This document shows, piece after piece, positions 8,155 through 16,889 of a stretch of DNA of 64,000 nucleotides (position 1 is the first letter of the stretch; each line of letters begins with the position of its first letter). The stretch is from assembly GCF_016908375.1 (NCBI RefSeq), contig NZ_JAFBDS010000003.1, positions 62,001 through 126,000 on the forward strand. The letters are read 5' to 3'. Position numbers and translations under genes: made by a program. The DNA comes from Amphibacillus cookii (GTDB taxonomy: Bacteria; Bacillota; Bacilli; Bacillales; Amphibacillaceae). The notes under the pieces are model-generated. The model was given only the letters and a program-made list of their open reading frames with translations. It searched no databases and had not been told where the DNA came from.

Positions 8155-9774
8155 ATGTTACAAGTGACAAATGTAAGTTTGCGTTTTGGCGATAAAAAGC
8201 TGTTTGAAGATGTTAATATTAAATTCACACCGGGGAATTGTTATGGTTTAATCGGAGCGAACGGCGCTGGTAAATCAACATTCCTTAAGGTATTATCCGG
8301 AGAAATTGACCCACAATCTGGCCATGTTTCTCTTGGCAAGGACGAACGATTAGCGGTTTTAAAACAAGACCATTTTGCTTATGAGGACTACCAGGTACTC
8401 GAGACTGTGATTCTGGGTCACGAACGCCTTTACCAAGTTATGAAAGAGAAGGACGCCGTTTATGCTAAAGCTGATTTTAGTGAAGAAGATGGCATGAAAG
8501 CAGCCGAATTAGAAGGTGAATTCGCAGAATTAAATGGTTGGGAAGCAGAATCAGATGCTGCCATTCTTTTAAAAGGATTAGGTGTGGCAGAAGATGTCCA
8601 TGATAAAAAAATGGCTGATCTTAGTGGTTCAGATAAGGTGAAAGTATTGCTTGCACAAGCTTTATTTGGGTCACCAGATATTTTATTACTTGATGAGCCA
8701 ACGAACCATTTAGATATCCAAGCCATTCAATGGTTAGAGGAATTTTTAATCAATTTTGACAACACGGTTATCGTTGTGTCCCATGATCGACATTTCTTAA
8801 ATAAGGTTTGTACACATATTGCTGATGTCGACTATGGAAAAATTGAACTTTACGTTGGTAATTATGATTTTTGGTATGAGTCAAGCCAGCTTGCATTAAA
8901 AATGGCTCAAGACCAAAACAAGAAAAAAGAAGAGAAAGTTAAAGAATTACAGAACTTTATTGCCCGATTTAGTGCCAATGCTTCTAAATCACGTCAAGCG
9001 ACTTCACGTAAGAAAATGCTCGATAATATCACTATTGAAGATATTAAGCCGTCTTCACGTCGTTATCCTTATGTAGCATTTAAACCAGAGCGAGAAATAG
9101 GTAATGACTTATTACGTGTTGAAGGAATAAGTAAAACGATTGATGGCGTTAAAGTCCTTGATAATGTAAGTTTCACCTTAAATCGTGATAATAAAGTTGC
9201 TTTTGTTGGACGAGATGAATTAGCGAAAACGACATTATTTGATATATTAATGGGCGAGATTGAACCTGATGAAGGTAGCTACTCGTGGGGCGTCACCACA
9301 TCTCAGGCTTACTTCCCGAAAGATAATAGTAAGTTTTTCGAGAATAATGAATTAACATTGGTCGAATGGCTCCGTCAATACTCTCCTGAAGACCAAACAG
9401 AAACGTTCTTGCGTGGTTTTCTAGGTCGCATGTTGTTTTCTGGAGAAGAAGCTTTAAAGAAAGCAAAAGTATTATCTGGGGGCGAGAAGGTCCGTTGTAT
9501 GCTTTCAAAAATGATGTTATCAAGTGCCAATGTACTCATCTTGGATGAGCCTACGAACCACTTAGATCTTGAATCGATTACATCAGTCAATAATGGTTTA
9601 ATTCAATTTAATGGAGCTATCTTGTTTACTTCGCATGATCATCAATTTATTAATAGTATAGCGAATCGCTTGATTGAGATCACACCAAAAGGGTTGATTG
9701 ATAAAGAAATAAGTTACGATGAGTATGTAAGCGACAGAGCGTTACAAGCTGAAATTGATAGCTGTTATCAATAG
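8155..9774 (+). CDS. ykpA: ABC-F family ATPase, YkpA/YbiT group
   Basis: A 539-residue soluble protein with two ABC ATPase domains joined by a basic, helical linker (about 240-300), as in ribosome-associated ABC-F factors. Domain 1 has Walker A GANGAGKST (about 37-45) and LLLDEPTNHLD. Domain 2 has VLSGGEKVR and LILDEPTNHLDLES, but its Walker A reads GRDELAKTT, with Ala in place of the usual Gly. From memory, Gram-positive YkpA relatives share this feature, so it may not be damage. The domain-1 signature is also relaxed (LSGSDKVK). I chose ATG 8155 over 8125 because TGGAGGAA lies between them at good spacing. It is monocistronic, with a strong terminator. The function is probably translational; it is not a transporter. 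Confidence 0.88.
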   Translation: MLQVTNVSLRFGDKKLFEDVNIKFTPGNCYGLIGANGAGKSTFLKVLSGEIDPQSGHVSLGKDERLAVLKQDHFAYEDYQVLETVILGHERLYQVMKEKDAVYAKADFSEEDGMKAAELEGEFAELNGWEAESDAAILLKGLGVAEDVHDKKMADLSGSDKVKVLLAQALFGSPDILLLDEPTNHLDIQAIQWLEEFLINFDNTVIVVSHDRHFLNKVCTHIADVDYGKIELYVGNYDFWYESSQLALKMAQDQNKKKEEKVKELQNFIARFSANASKSRQATSRKKMLDNITIEDIKPSSRRYPYVAFKPEREIGNDLLRVEGISKTIDGVKVLDNVSFTLNRDNKVAFVGRDELAKTTLFDILMGEIEPDEGSYSWGVTTSQAYFPKDNSKFFENNELTLVEWLRQYSPEDQTETFLRGFLGRMLFSGEEALKKAKVLSGGEKVRCMLSKMMLSSANVLILDEPTNHLDLESITSVNNGLIQFNGAILFTSHDHQFINSIANRLIEITPKGLIDKEISYDEYVSDRALQAEIDSCYQ

Positions 9775-9808
9775 ACAGAGGGACCTTTCCCTTTGTCTAT
9801 TTTTTTTA
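9772..9808 (+). terminator. Terminator of the ABC-F gene
   Basis: AGACAGAGGG / CCCTTTGTCT hairpin followed by a run of eight T, overlapping the stop codon. Confidence 0.9.
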
Positions 9809-9930
9809 AAAAAACACTTCTTTAAATACATTATTTACTTTAAAATTTTCTTTTATTGATGTGACAACTTTGTGAATTTTATAATGAAAATGCAGTAAAA
9901 TATTGATATGACAATACTATCCAAAAAAGT

Positions 9931-9948
9931 TTGTGAAATATTATACAA
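9931..9948 (+). promoter_or_regulatory. Rex-like operator upstream of nox
   Basis: TTGTGAAATATTATACAA is an 18-bp near-palindrome close to the Rex consensus TTGTGAA-N4-TTCACAA. It ends 5 bp before the -35 box of nox. Further TTTGTGAA or TTGTGAAATAA half-sites occur at about 9869 and 10021. Rex senses NADH/NAD+, which fits control of an NADH oxidase. Inferred from sequence; Rex itself is not in the window. Confidence 0.6.
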
Positions 9949-9953
9949 TTCCC

Positions 9954-9982
9954 TTGATACTTAGCAGACTTAAGAGTATAAT
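9954..9982 (+). promoter_or_regulatory. nox promoter
   Basis: TTGATA, a 17-bp spacer, and a perfect TATAAT. The predicted transcript start is near 9989, leaving a 70-base leader. Confidence 0.75.
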
Positions 9983-10058
9983 AAGTTTTACAACATATTT
10001 GAAGGTATGTTTATTTAAAGTTGTGAAATAATGAACCTAAAAACGGAGGATGACAAAC

Positions 10059-11411
10059 ATGAAAGTAGCTGTAATTGGATGTACACACGCAGGAACAGCA
10101 GCCATTAAAAACACGCTTGCATTATACCCTGACGCTGAGATTGAAGTATTTGAACGTAATGATACGGTCTCATTCTTGTCTTGCGGTATTGCACTCTATG
10201 TAGGTGGTGTTGTCGAAAAGGCAGAGTCACTTTTTTACGCATCAGTTGAAGGTTTTGAAGAACAAGGCATTAAAATGCATATGCAACATGAAGTACTTAA
10301 TGTTGACATTGACAAAAAACAATTAGCAGCAAAAGATTTGAATACTGGCGAATCAACGAACTATGACTATGATAAGTTGATTATTACCACTGGATCTTGG
10401 CCAATTACACCGCCAATTCCTGGATCTGACTTAGAGAACGTTGTACTATGTAAAAACTATGATCACGCGAAAGATATTATTCGTCGATCAGAGCATGTTA
10501 ATAACGTCACTGTTGTCGGTGGGGGGTATATCGGTGTTGAACTTGTTGAAGCATTTGAAGAAAACGGTAAAAATGTAACATTAATCGATGCTGAATCACG
10601 TATCCTTAACCGCTATTTAGATAAAACCTTTACTGATCCTGTTGAAGCTTCATTCCGTGAAAAAGGCGTTAGCTTACTTTTAAATGAAATGGTTTCGGGC
10701 TTTGAAGGTAATGGTAAAGTTGAAAAGGTAATAACCAATAAGAGTGAAGTAAAGGCAGACCTCGTTGTGATGTGTATTGGCTTCCGTCCAAACACAGACT
10801 TAATCAAAGGGCAAGTCGATATGCTTCCAAATGGAGCAATCGTTGTTGATGAGTATATGCGTACAAGTGTAAAAGACGTATATGCAGCAGGTGATTGCTG
10901 TGCTGTACCTTACACACCAACAAAACAGCCTGCGTACATTCCATTAGCAACCAATGCGGTCCGAATGGGAACACTCGTCGCGCAAAATTTAGTTGAGGCT
11001 AAGCTTCCACATCCAGGTACACAAGGTACTTCTGGTTTGAAGATTTATGATCATTATATTGGATCAACTGGTTTGACAGAAACAGCAGCTGAAGTCAATA
11101 AAATCAAGGTGCGTTCTGCTTACTTAGAAGAAACATATCGTCCCGACTTTATGCCAGAAAACAATGTTATTAAATTGAAGTTAGTATATGAAGTAGACAG
11201 TCATCGTGTCGTTGGTGCGCAAGTTATTTCTGATACTGATCTTACACAAGTTGTCAATACAGTTAGTGTAGCGATCTCTAATGATATGACAATTGAGCAA
11301 CTGGCATTAACAGACTTCTTCTTCCAACCACACTTTAATAAGCCAGTGAACTATTTAAATGAAGTCGCTCTTAAAGCGATGCAACAAGAAGTGAAAGAAG
11401 CGGTAAAATAA
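10059..11411 (+). CDS. nox: NADH oxidase, water-forming, FAD-dependent
   Basis: A 450-residue flavoprotein of the NADH oxidase/NADH peroxidase/CoA-disulfide reductase group. It has an N-terminal FAD motif (IGCTHAGTAA), the redox-active cysteine C42 in FLSCGIALYVGG, an NAD-binding GGGYIGVELVEAFEENGKNVTLID (about 155-178), a second FAD motif VYAAGDCCAVP (about 277) and a C-terminal dimerisation domain. It probably reduces O2 to water while regenerating NAD+ in the cytoplasm. I chose ATG 10059 because the GGAGG overlaps the earlier ATG at 10050. It is monocistronic, with a Rex-like site and strong promoter. NADH peroxidase or CoA-disulfide reductase activity cannot be excluded from sequence alone. 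Confidence 0.88.
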   Translation: MKVAVIGCTHAGTAAIKNTLALYPDAEIEVFERNDTVSFLSCGIALYVGGVVEKAESLFYASVEGFEEQGIKMHMQHEVLNVDIDKKQLAAKDLNTGESTNYDYDKLIITTGSWPITPPIPGSDLENVVLCKNYDHAKDIIRRSEHVNNVTVVGGGYIGVELVEAFEENGKNVTLIDAESRILNRYLDKTFTDPVEASFREKGVSLLLNEMVSGFEGNGKVEKVITNKSEVKADLVVMCIGFRPNTDLIKGQVDMLPNGAIVVDEYMRTSVKDVYAAGDCCAVPYTPTKQPAYIPLATNAVRMGTLVAQNLVEAKLPHPGTQGTSGLKIYDHYIGSTGLTETAAEVNKIKVRSAYLEETYRPDFMPENNVIKLKLVYEVDSHRVVGAQVISDTDLTQVVNTVSVAISNDMTIEQLALTDFFFQPHFNKPVNYLNEVALKAMQQEVKEAVK

Positions 11412-11418
11412 AGATATT

Positions 11419-11458
11419 TCGTCACGCTTGATTTTTGATCAAGCGTGACGATTTTTTT
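11419..11458 (+). terminator. nox terminator
   Basis: TCGTCACGCTTGAT and ATCAAGCGTGACGA are perfect 14-bp arms around a short loop, followed by seven T. In the opposite direction there is no clear T run, so it protects the nox side best. Confidence 0.92.
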
Positions 11459-11900
11459 ATGCGAATTTCTCTCTTCTTTCGTGCGTTCGCTCGATACTTT
11501 CATGCGAAACCCTCTCTTTTCGTGCGTTCGCTCGATCTTTCGTGCGAAACTCTCTTCTTTCGTGCGTTCGCTCGATCTTTCATGCGAAACTCTCTCTTTT
11601 CGTGCGTTCGCTCGATCTTTCATGCGAATTTCTCTTTTTTCTTGCGTTCGCTCGATACTTTCATGCGAAACTCTCTTCTTTCGTGCGTTCGCTCGATCTT
11701 TCATGCGAATTTCTCTTTTTTCTTGCGTTCGCTCGATACTTTCATGCGAAACTCTCGCTTTTTCGGGCGAACTCGCGACTCTTTCATGCGAATTTTTCTC
11801 TTTTCGTGCGTTCGCTCGATCTTTCATGCGAATTTTTCTCTTTTCGTGCGTTCGCTCGATCTTTCATGCGAAACTCTCTCTTTTCGAGCGAACGCATGAA
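11459..11900. repeat. R2 tandem array, about 10.5 units of 40-43 bp
   Basis: The unit is ATGCGAAACTCTCTCTTTT followed by CGTGCGTTCGCTCGATCTTTC. Units are 40, 41, 42 or 43 bp long and alternate AAAC with AATTT variants. One divergent unit (about 11742-11783) reads GGGCGAACTCGCGACT. The array has no stop codons in several frames, which creates long spurious reading frames (FHAKLSLFVRSLDLS-like). The same unit occurs inverted in R3. The array fills the whole space between the nox terminator and the trpA stop codon. Confidence 0.9.
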
Positions 11901-11909
11901 TCAATCCAC

Positions 11910-12698
11910 CTAGTTTGCGGATCTGTTTTTTGTTGCTTGAATAAGTGGTTTAATTTCTGCGCGTTTGTTTTCATGTAAGCTGGCGACAATTTTACTACCT
12001 ACTACCACACCATCACAATATTTGCTTAATGCTCGTACCTGTTCTGGCTTGGAAACGCCGAAACCCGCTAATACAGGTTTGTCAGTCATCGTCTTTAATT
12101 GCTCCAAATATATCGTGACCTTATCAGCAAAAGCCGCGCGTTCACCTGTTGTACCCGTTACCGTGACCGCATAGAGAAACCCTTCTGTTTGCGTAGCAAT
12201 TTTTTTTAATCGTTGGTTAGAACTTGTTAAAGCAGCTAGACGGATGAGTGCTATTTGGTAATCTGCTAAGGATGGAGTCAATAAACCTTCCTCTTCTAAT
12301 GGGAGATCAGGAACAATGATGCCATCTACACCTGCTTGTTGGCAAGATAGAGCAAATGCCTCAATCCCATAGCTATAGATCGGGTTAAGGTACGTCATTA
12401 ATACAATCGGAATTGAGCGGTCTTGTTTCGTTTCTGTAAGTTTGTCTAACACAGACCGCAAGCTAACACCTTCGGCTAATGCTCGCAATCCAGCTGCTTG
12501 TATCGTCGGTCCATCTGCAACAGGATCAGAAAAAGGTATGCCTAATTCAATAGCTGTCGCCCCTTGCTCTTGCAAAAATTTTATCTGTTCAGGTAATGCG
12601 TCAATCCCACCATCACCTGCCATAATGTAAGGTACAAAAATTTTATCCCCTTTGGAAAGGGTCTGTTCAAAGGCTTGATCCAACTTCGCTTTAGGCAT
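11910..12698 (-). CDS. trpA: Tryptophan synthase alpha subunit
   Basis: A 262-residue TIM barrel that cleaves indole-3-glycerol phosphate to indole and passes indole to TrpB. The catalytic glutamate is in [23 protein letters not shown] and the second acid in [14 protein letters not shown]. The phosphate-binding loop [10 protein letters not shown] and DGVVVGSK are present. I chose ATG 12698 because AGGAGG lies 9 bp upstream inside trpB. The two genes overlap by 8 bp, which suggests translational coupling. It is the last gene of the operon. No terminator is seen before the R2 array, so the array is probably in the trp 3' untranslated region. Confidence 0.95.
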   Translation of the reverse strand: MPKAKLDQAFEQTLSKGDKIFVPYIMAGDGGIDALPEQIKFLQEQGATAIELGIPFSDPVADGPTIQAAGLRALAEGVSLRSVLDKLTETKQDRSIPIVLMTYLNPIYSYGIEAFALSCQQAGVDGIIVPDLPLEEEGLLTPSLADYQIALIRLAALTSSNQRLKKIATQTEGFLYAVTVTGTTGERAAFADKVTIYLEQLKTMTDKPVLAGFGVSKPEQVRALSKYCDGVVVGSKIVASLHENKRAEIKPLIQATKNRSAN

Positions 12699-13896
12699 TT
12701 CCCTCACCTCCTAACGCATCTTTGACTGCTTCAACATCTTTATCACCACGACCAGAGAGACAGACCACAATCGATTGATCGGCAGGCATCGTTGGTGCGA
12801 GTTTTTCTAAATAAGCGATGGCATGGGCACTTTCTAACGCTGGGATAATCCCTTCTGCTCGTGATAATAACTTAAGCCCTTCTAGAGCCTCATTATCTGT
12901 TATCGAATGGTAGTTAACACGTTTAATCTCTTTAAAGTGACTATGTTCCGGTCCAACCCCCGGATAATCGAGCCCTGCTGAAATAGAATGTGCTTCTTCC
13001 ACTTGCCCCTCTTGATCTTGGAGTAAATATGTCATCGTACCGTGTAAAATGCCGACCTTACCTTCTGTTAAGGTGGCCGCATGTTTCCCTGTATCGATAC
13101 CTGATCCCCCTGCTTCAACACCATACAGCTTAACCGTGCTGGCATTCACAAATGGATAAAACATCCCCATCGCATTGCTACCGCCACCAATACAGGCAAC
13201 AACAGCATCAGGCAGACCAGCTTCAACCTCGGCAAACTGCTGCTTTGTTTCTGTGCCAATGACACTTTGAAAATCACGGACCATTTTTGGAAACGGATGT
13301 GGGCCGACCACAGAACCTATAATATAGTGGGTATCTTCAACATGGGCAACCCAATAACGTAGTGCTTCATTAACCGCATCTTTTAACGTCCCACTCCCTT
13401 GGCTAACACTAACCACTTTAGCACCAAGCAACTCCATTCGAAAAACGTTAAGCTTTTGTCTACGAATATCTTCTTCACCCATAAAAACGATGCACTCAAG
13501 TCCTAACAAAGCACATACAGTTGCTGTGGCTACACCATGTTGACCAGCGCCTGTTTCAGCGACTACTTTCTGTTTGCCCATCCTTACGGTCAATAACGCT
13601 TGCCCCAGGGCATTATTTATTTTATGTGCTCCGGTATGATTGAGGTCTTCTCGTTTTAAATAAATCTTTGCCCCACCGAGAGCTTTTGTTAAGCGTTCTG
13701 CAAAATATAATGGCGTTTCACGCCCAACATACTTTTTCAAATAATAATTAAATTCCTTTTGAAATTCTGGATCTTCACTGGCTTGCTTATACGCTTGTTC
13801 TAGCTCAATGACTGCAGGCATTAATGTTTCTGGAACGAAGCGTCCGCCGAAAGAACCAAAATGTCCGGTTTCGTTTGGTTGTTGATAAGCTGACAT
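12691..13896 (-). CDS. trpB: Tryptophan synthase beta subunit
   Basis: A 401-residue PLP enzyme that condenses indole with serine. The PLP lysine is in [13 protein letters not shown] (near residue 86). GGGSNAMG (near 230) binds the PLP phosphate. [13 protein letters not shown] and the N-terminal [15 protein letters not shown] are family hallmarks. Its start is 10 bp after trpF, with a CTAGGTGAAAG ribosome site. It overlaps trpA by 8 bp. Its length is normal and no key residue is missing. Confidence 0.97.
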   Translation of the reverse strand: MSAYQQPNETGHFGSFGGRFVPETLMPAVIELEQAYKQASEDPEFQKEFNYYLKKYVGRETPLYFAERLTKALGGAKIYLKREDLNHTGAHKINNALGQALLTVRMGKQKVVAETGAGQHGVATATVCALLGLECIVFMGEEDIRRQKLNVFRMELLGAKVVSVSQGSGTLKDAVNEALRYWVAHVEDTHYIIGSVVGPHPFPKMVRDFQSVIGTETKQQFAEVEAGLPDAVVACIGGGSNAMGMFYPFVNASTVKLYGVEAGGSGIDTGKHAATLTEGKVGILHGTMTYLLQDQEGQVEEAHSISAGLDYPGVGPEHSHFKEIKRVNYHSITDNEALEGLKLLSRAEGIIPALESAHAIAYLEKLAPTMPADQSIVVCLSGRGDKDVEAVKDALGGEGNA

Positions 13897-13906
13897 ATGC
13901 TTTCAC

Positions 13907-14506
13907 CTAGCCTTCCTTTGCATTTTTTATAAATTGAATGATTTTTTTATCATCTTTTACACCATTGATCTCCACACCACTTGAGACATCAACACCAGCT
14001 GGCTGTATGTGTTCGATCGCTTGTTGAACATTGGTTAGGGTTAATCCACCAGCCAAGATCAGCTTTTCCCGACTTCGCTTAAATGAATCAATTAAGTTCC
14101 AATCAAATACATGGCCACTTCCTGCCACAGCACCGTCAAGCAAGACATAGTCAACGTCATTAATATAGTGACCCACACGGTCAACATCACTGGATGTTTG
14201 AATGGAAATCGACTTAATAACGGGATAGCGACTCGCTCGACACGCGGATAGTGACTCATTGCCGTGTAATTGCACATAGTCGAGCCCCACTTGATCAGCG
14301 ATCTGATTAACTTCTTCAATGGGTTTATTAACAAAAACACCTACTGACTTTAGAGACGAAGGCAACCCCATACAAATGGCTTGTGCCGCTTCAATCGTTA
14401 GCTGTCGCTTGCTTTTCGCAAAAATAAAACCAATCAAATCTGCTCCAGCATCAGCTACTACCCTTGCAGTTGCTTGAGACTGAACGCCACAAATTTTAAC
14501 CAACAT
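13907..14506 (-). CDS. trpF: Phosphoribosylanthranilate isomerase
   Basis: A 199-residue TIM barrel for the third step after anthranilate. MLVKICGVQS carries the catalytic cysteine (residue 6). The catalytic aspartate is probably in VDYVLLDGAVAGSGHVFDW. LILAGGLTLTNV and GVDVSSGVE bind phosphate. The ATG at 14506 follows GGGTGA and overlaps the end of trpC by 11 bp. An in-frame upstream ATG at 14533 would extend the protein by nine residues deep into trpC with no ribosome site. Confidence 0.94.
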   Translation of the reverse strand: MLVKICGVQSQATARVVADAGADLIGFIFAKSKRQLTIEAAQAICMGLPSSLKSVGVFVNKPIEEVNQIADQVGLDYVQLHGNESLSACRASRYPVIKSISIQTSSDVDRVGHYINDVDYVLLDGAVAGSGHVFDWNLIDSFKRSREKLILAGGLTLTNVQQAIEHIQPAGVDVSSGVEINGVKDDKKIIQFIKNAKEG

Positions 14507-15284
14507 GGTCTTCACCCACATTAATAAAATCATTAAACGTTTGCTTCACGTCTTCCGACTTCATCATCGTTTCCCCAACTAAAATGGCGTTTGCTCCTGC
14601 CGCTTTCACTCGAGCAACGTCATCCGATGTTCTCATGCCGCTTTCACTAATTAACACTTGTTTGGCTGGATCAATCGATGGTGCTAACTGTTCGGTAATC
14701 GCCAGGTCAACTTCAAAAGTCTTAAGATTCCGATTATTCACACCGATTAACGTCGATCCTAAACGTTGAGCTACATTCATTTCAACTTGATTATGAACTT
14801 CAACGAGTACTTCTAATCCCAAATCAGTCGCATATTGAAACAGGAACGCCAGTTTTTCCTCAGATAAAGCTGCTACAATTAACAAGATCACATCCGCCCC
14901 GCTGACATAAGCACGATCGATTTGAACGGGATCAATAATGAAATCTTTATTTAAAATTGGCAATTCAACCACTTGGCGTACAGCCTGTAAGTCAGCCATT
15001 GTCCCCTGGAAAAAGGGTTGATCCGTTAATACCGAAATCATTGAAGCGCCAGCAGCTTGATAAGCTTTGGCCTGTTTAGCAGGGTCTAAATTGGGATTGA
15101 TCAAACCTTTCGATGGTGATGCACGTTTAAATTCAGCAATGATATTTAATCCATCACTTTTTTGACAATGCTGATAAAACGAGCGGATTGGCTGGATACG
15201 TTTGCGTTCAGCATACTTATTAGCTGCTTTTAAACGTTCCACTTCCTCCATTTTCTCCACTAAGATATCTCCTAAAACCGTCAT
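14496..15284 (-). CDS. trpC: Indole-3-glycerol-phosphate synthase
   Basis: A 262-residue IGPS barrel. The catalytic lysine and glutamate lie in IIAEFKRASPSKG (about 48-60). PILNKDFIIDPVQI carries the second lysine. LIGVNNRNLKTF and VLISESGMRTSDDV complete the active site. Its ATG overlaps the trpD stop (ATGA), so the pair is translationally coupled. It stands alone and is not fused to trpF, as is usual in Bacilli. Confidence 0.95.
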   Translation of the reverse strand: MTVLGDILVEKMEEVERLKAANKYAERKRIQPIRSFYQHCQKSDGLNIIAEFKRASPSKGLINPNLDPAKQAKAYQAAGASMISVLTDQPFFQGTMADLQAVRQVVELPILNKDFIIDPVQIDRAYVSGADVILLIVAALSEEKLAFLFQYATDLGLEVLVEVHNQVEMNVAQRLGSTLIGVNNRNLKTFEVDLAITEQLAPSIDPAKQVLISESGMRTSDDVARVKAAGANAILVGETMMKSEDVKQTFNDFINVGEDHVG

Positions 15285-16306
15285 TTCTTCACCCCTTGTT
15301 GGCTCTTACTGTAATGAATGAGGAAATCCAGCTTGGCTAACGCTGCTTTTGAATCAATGCTTTCTCGGGCCAATTGAACACCTTGCTGAACCGTATCTGC
15401 CTTCCCATTTGCAAAAATGCCAAGCCCAGCATTTAGCAATACCGTATCACGATGTGGGCCTTGCTTACCTTCTAATACAGCACGTAATATCTCTGCATTT
15501 TCTTGCGCTGTTCCCCCACGAATCTGCTCATTATTTACCGTTGGCAAGCCGACTTCCTCTGGTGTAATGGTAAATTGCATCATTTCTCCTCGATCAAGTA
15601 AAACACAGTGGTTCTCACCCGCAAGCGACGCCTCATCCATGTAACCTGCTCCATTTATAACAAGCGCCCGCTTACGCCCTAGTTGATGAAGAACATTAGC
15701 GACTTGTTCTAATAAATCACGGCGATAAACCCCTAACAACTGTGTCGTTAATTCAACAGGGTTCGTTAACGGACCAATCAAATTAAAAATCGTAGGTATC
15801 GCTAATCCACGTCTAACTTGCATCACTTGTTTCATCTCTGGATGGACATGCTGAGCAAATAGAAAGGCAATGCCGTTATCTTTTAACAGCTCTGTCATCT
15901 GTTCGGGTGTTGAGCTCAGTTCAACACCTAATGCTTCTAAAACATCTGCACTACCTGTTTGACTCGAAATACTACGATTCCCATGCTTAGCCACTTTAAT
16001 ACCGGCACCTGCTAAAACAAATGCACTCGTTGTACTAATATTAAAGCTTTGCGAACCGTCACCACCTGTACCACAGTTATCCATCGCACCAGCTATCTCT
16101 GTTGGTAAGGGTAAAGCCTTCTCTCGTATCACATTAACTAACCCGGTTATTTCACTTACTGATTCCCCTTTGACCTTTAGCGCGACTAAAAACCCTCCAA
16201 TTGCAGCCTCTGATGTGTTCGGATCAAAGAGTAAACGGCTCGCCTGCTCCATCTCCGCAATCAACAAGTCCTGCTTATCAGTGACTTTCTCTAAGAAGCT
16301 TTTCAC
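15281..16306 (-). CDS. trpD: Anthranilate phosphoribosyltransferase
   Basis: A 341-residue enzyme that joins anthranilate to PRPP. The PRPP-binding motif DNCGTGGDGSQSFNIST is near residues 80-96. KHGNRSISSQTGSADVLEALG and RRGLAIPTIFNLIGPLTNP are diagnostic. The start is GTG, with an AGAGGAAG ribosome site inside trpG. The two genes overlap by 29 bp, the largest overlap in the operon. Confidence 0.95.
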   Translation of the reverse strand: MKSFLEKVTDKQDLLIAEMEQASRLLFDPNTSEAAIGGFLVALKVKGESVSEITGLVNVIREKALPLPTEIAGAMDNCGTGGDGSQSFNISTTSAFVLAGAGIKVAKHGNRSISSQTGSADVLEALGVELSSTPEQMTELLKDNGIAFLFAQHVHPEMKQVMQVRRGLAIPTIFNLIGPLTNPVELTTQLLGVYRRDLLEQVANVLHQLGRKRALVINGAGYMDEASLAGENHCVLLDRGEMMQFTITPEEVGLPTVNNEQIRGGTAQENAEILRAVLEGKQGPHRDTVLLNAGLGIFANGKADTVQQGVQLARESIDSKAALAKLDFLIHYSKSQQGVKK

Positions 16307-16889
16307 CTTTATCTTCCTCTCTAATTGTGGTTAAAAAATTCGCTAATAACTTCTTTCCATCTGTTGTACCAATCGATTCAGGATGAAATTGCATACCGTA
16401 AATCGGGAAATCGTTATGCTTCACCGCCATTATTTCCTGGTCTTCCAACGACATCGCCGTAACCGTCAAACAAGGCGGTAAGGTCTCTTTTAAGATGACT
16501 AAGGAGTGATAACGCATCACCTCAATCGTATCATTTAAATCTTGAAAAATATGATCATGATGATGCTTGATTTGCGATGTTTTACCATGCTTCACGAATT
16601 TGGCATGGCTCACGGTTGCTCCATAGGCTTCACCTATCGCTTGATGCCCCAGACAAATCCCTAAAATAGGAATCTTTTGTTCAAAGGCTTTGACAACATC
16701 AATGCATATGCCCGCTTCTTTTGGTGCACCTGGACCCGGAGATAAAACAATTGCTTCAGGTGATAATGACTCTATTTCTGTTAAAGTGATTTGATCATTG
16801 CGTACGACTTTGACCTGTTCGCCCAACTCACTAATGTATTGATACAAGTTATAGGTAAATGAATCATAATTATCAATTAATAAAATCAT
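16278..16889 (-). CDS. trpG: Anthranilate synthase glutaminase subunit
   Basis: A 203-residue class I glutamine amidotransferase. The nucleophile cysteine is in ILGICLGHQAIGEAYG (C79 by count), with histidine and glutamate in GMQFHPESIGT. It supplies ammonia to TrpE. Bacillus subtilis keeps this subunit in the folate operon. Here it lies inside trp, overlapping the trpE stop by 4 bp (ATGA). It may also serve aminodeoxychorismate synthase if no separate pabA exists. Confidence 0.93.
   Translation of the reverse strand: MILLIDNYDSFTYNLYQYISELGEQVKVVRNDQITLTEIESLSPEAIVLSPGPGAPKEAGICIDVVKAFEQKIPILGICLGHQAIGEAYGATVSHAKFVKHGKTSQIKHHHDHIFQDLNDTIEVMRYHSLVILKETLPPCLTVTAMSLEDQEIMAVKHNDFPIYGMQFHPESIGTTDGKKLLANFLTTIREEDKGEKLLRESH

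Noticed and set aside
9181-9260. A damaged second ATPase domain in the ABC-F protein (GRDELAKTT)
   Set aside because: The change is probably typical of this YkpA-like subgroup, and the rest of the domain is intact.
11459-11900. CRISPR array
   Set aside because: Units are contiguous with no unique spacers of constant length, and no cas gene is in the window.
11435-11978. Long overlapping reading frames across the R2 array on both strands (FHAKLSLFVRSLDLS-type repeats)
   Set aside because: They come from a stop-free 40-bp unit read in several frames. None has a ribosome site, and the frames change with unit length.
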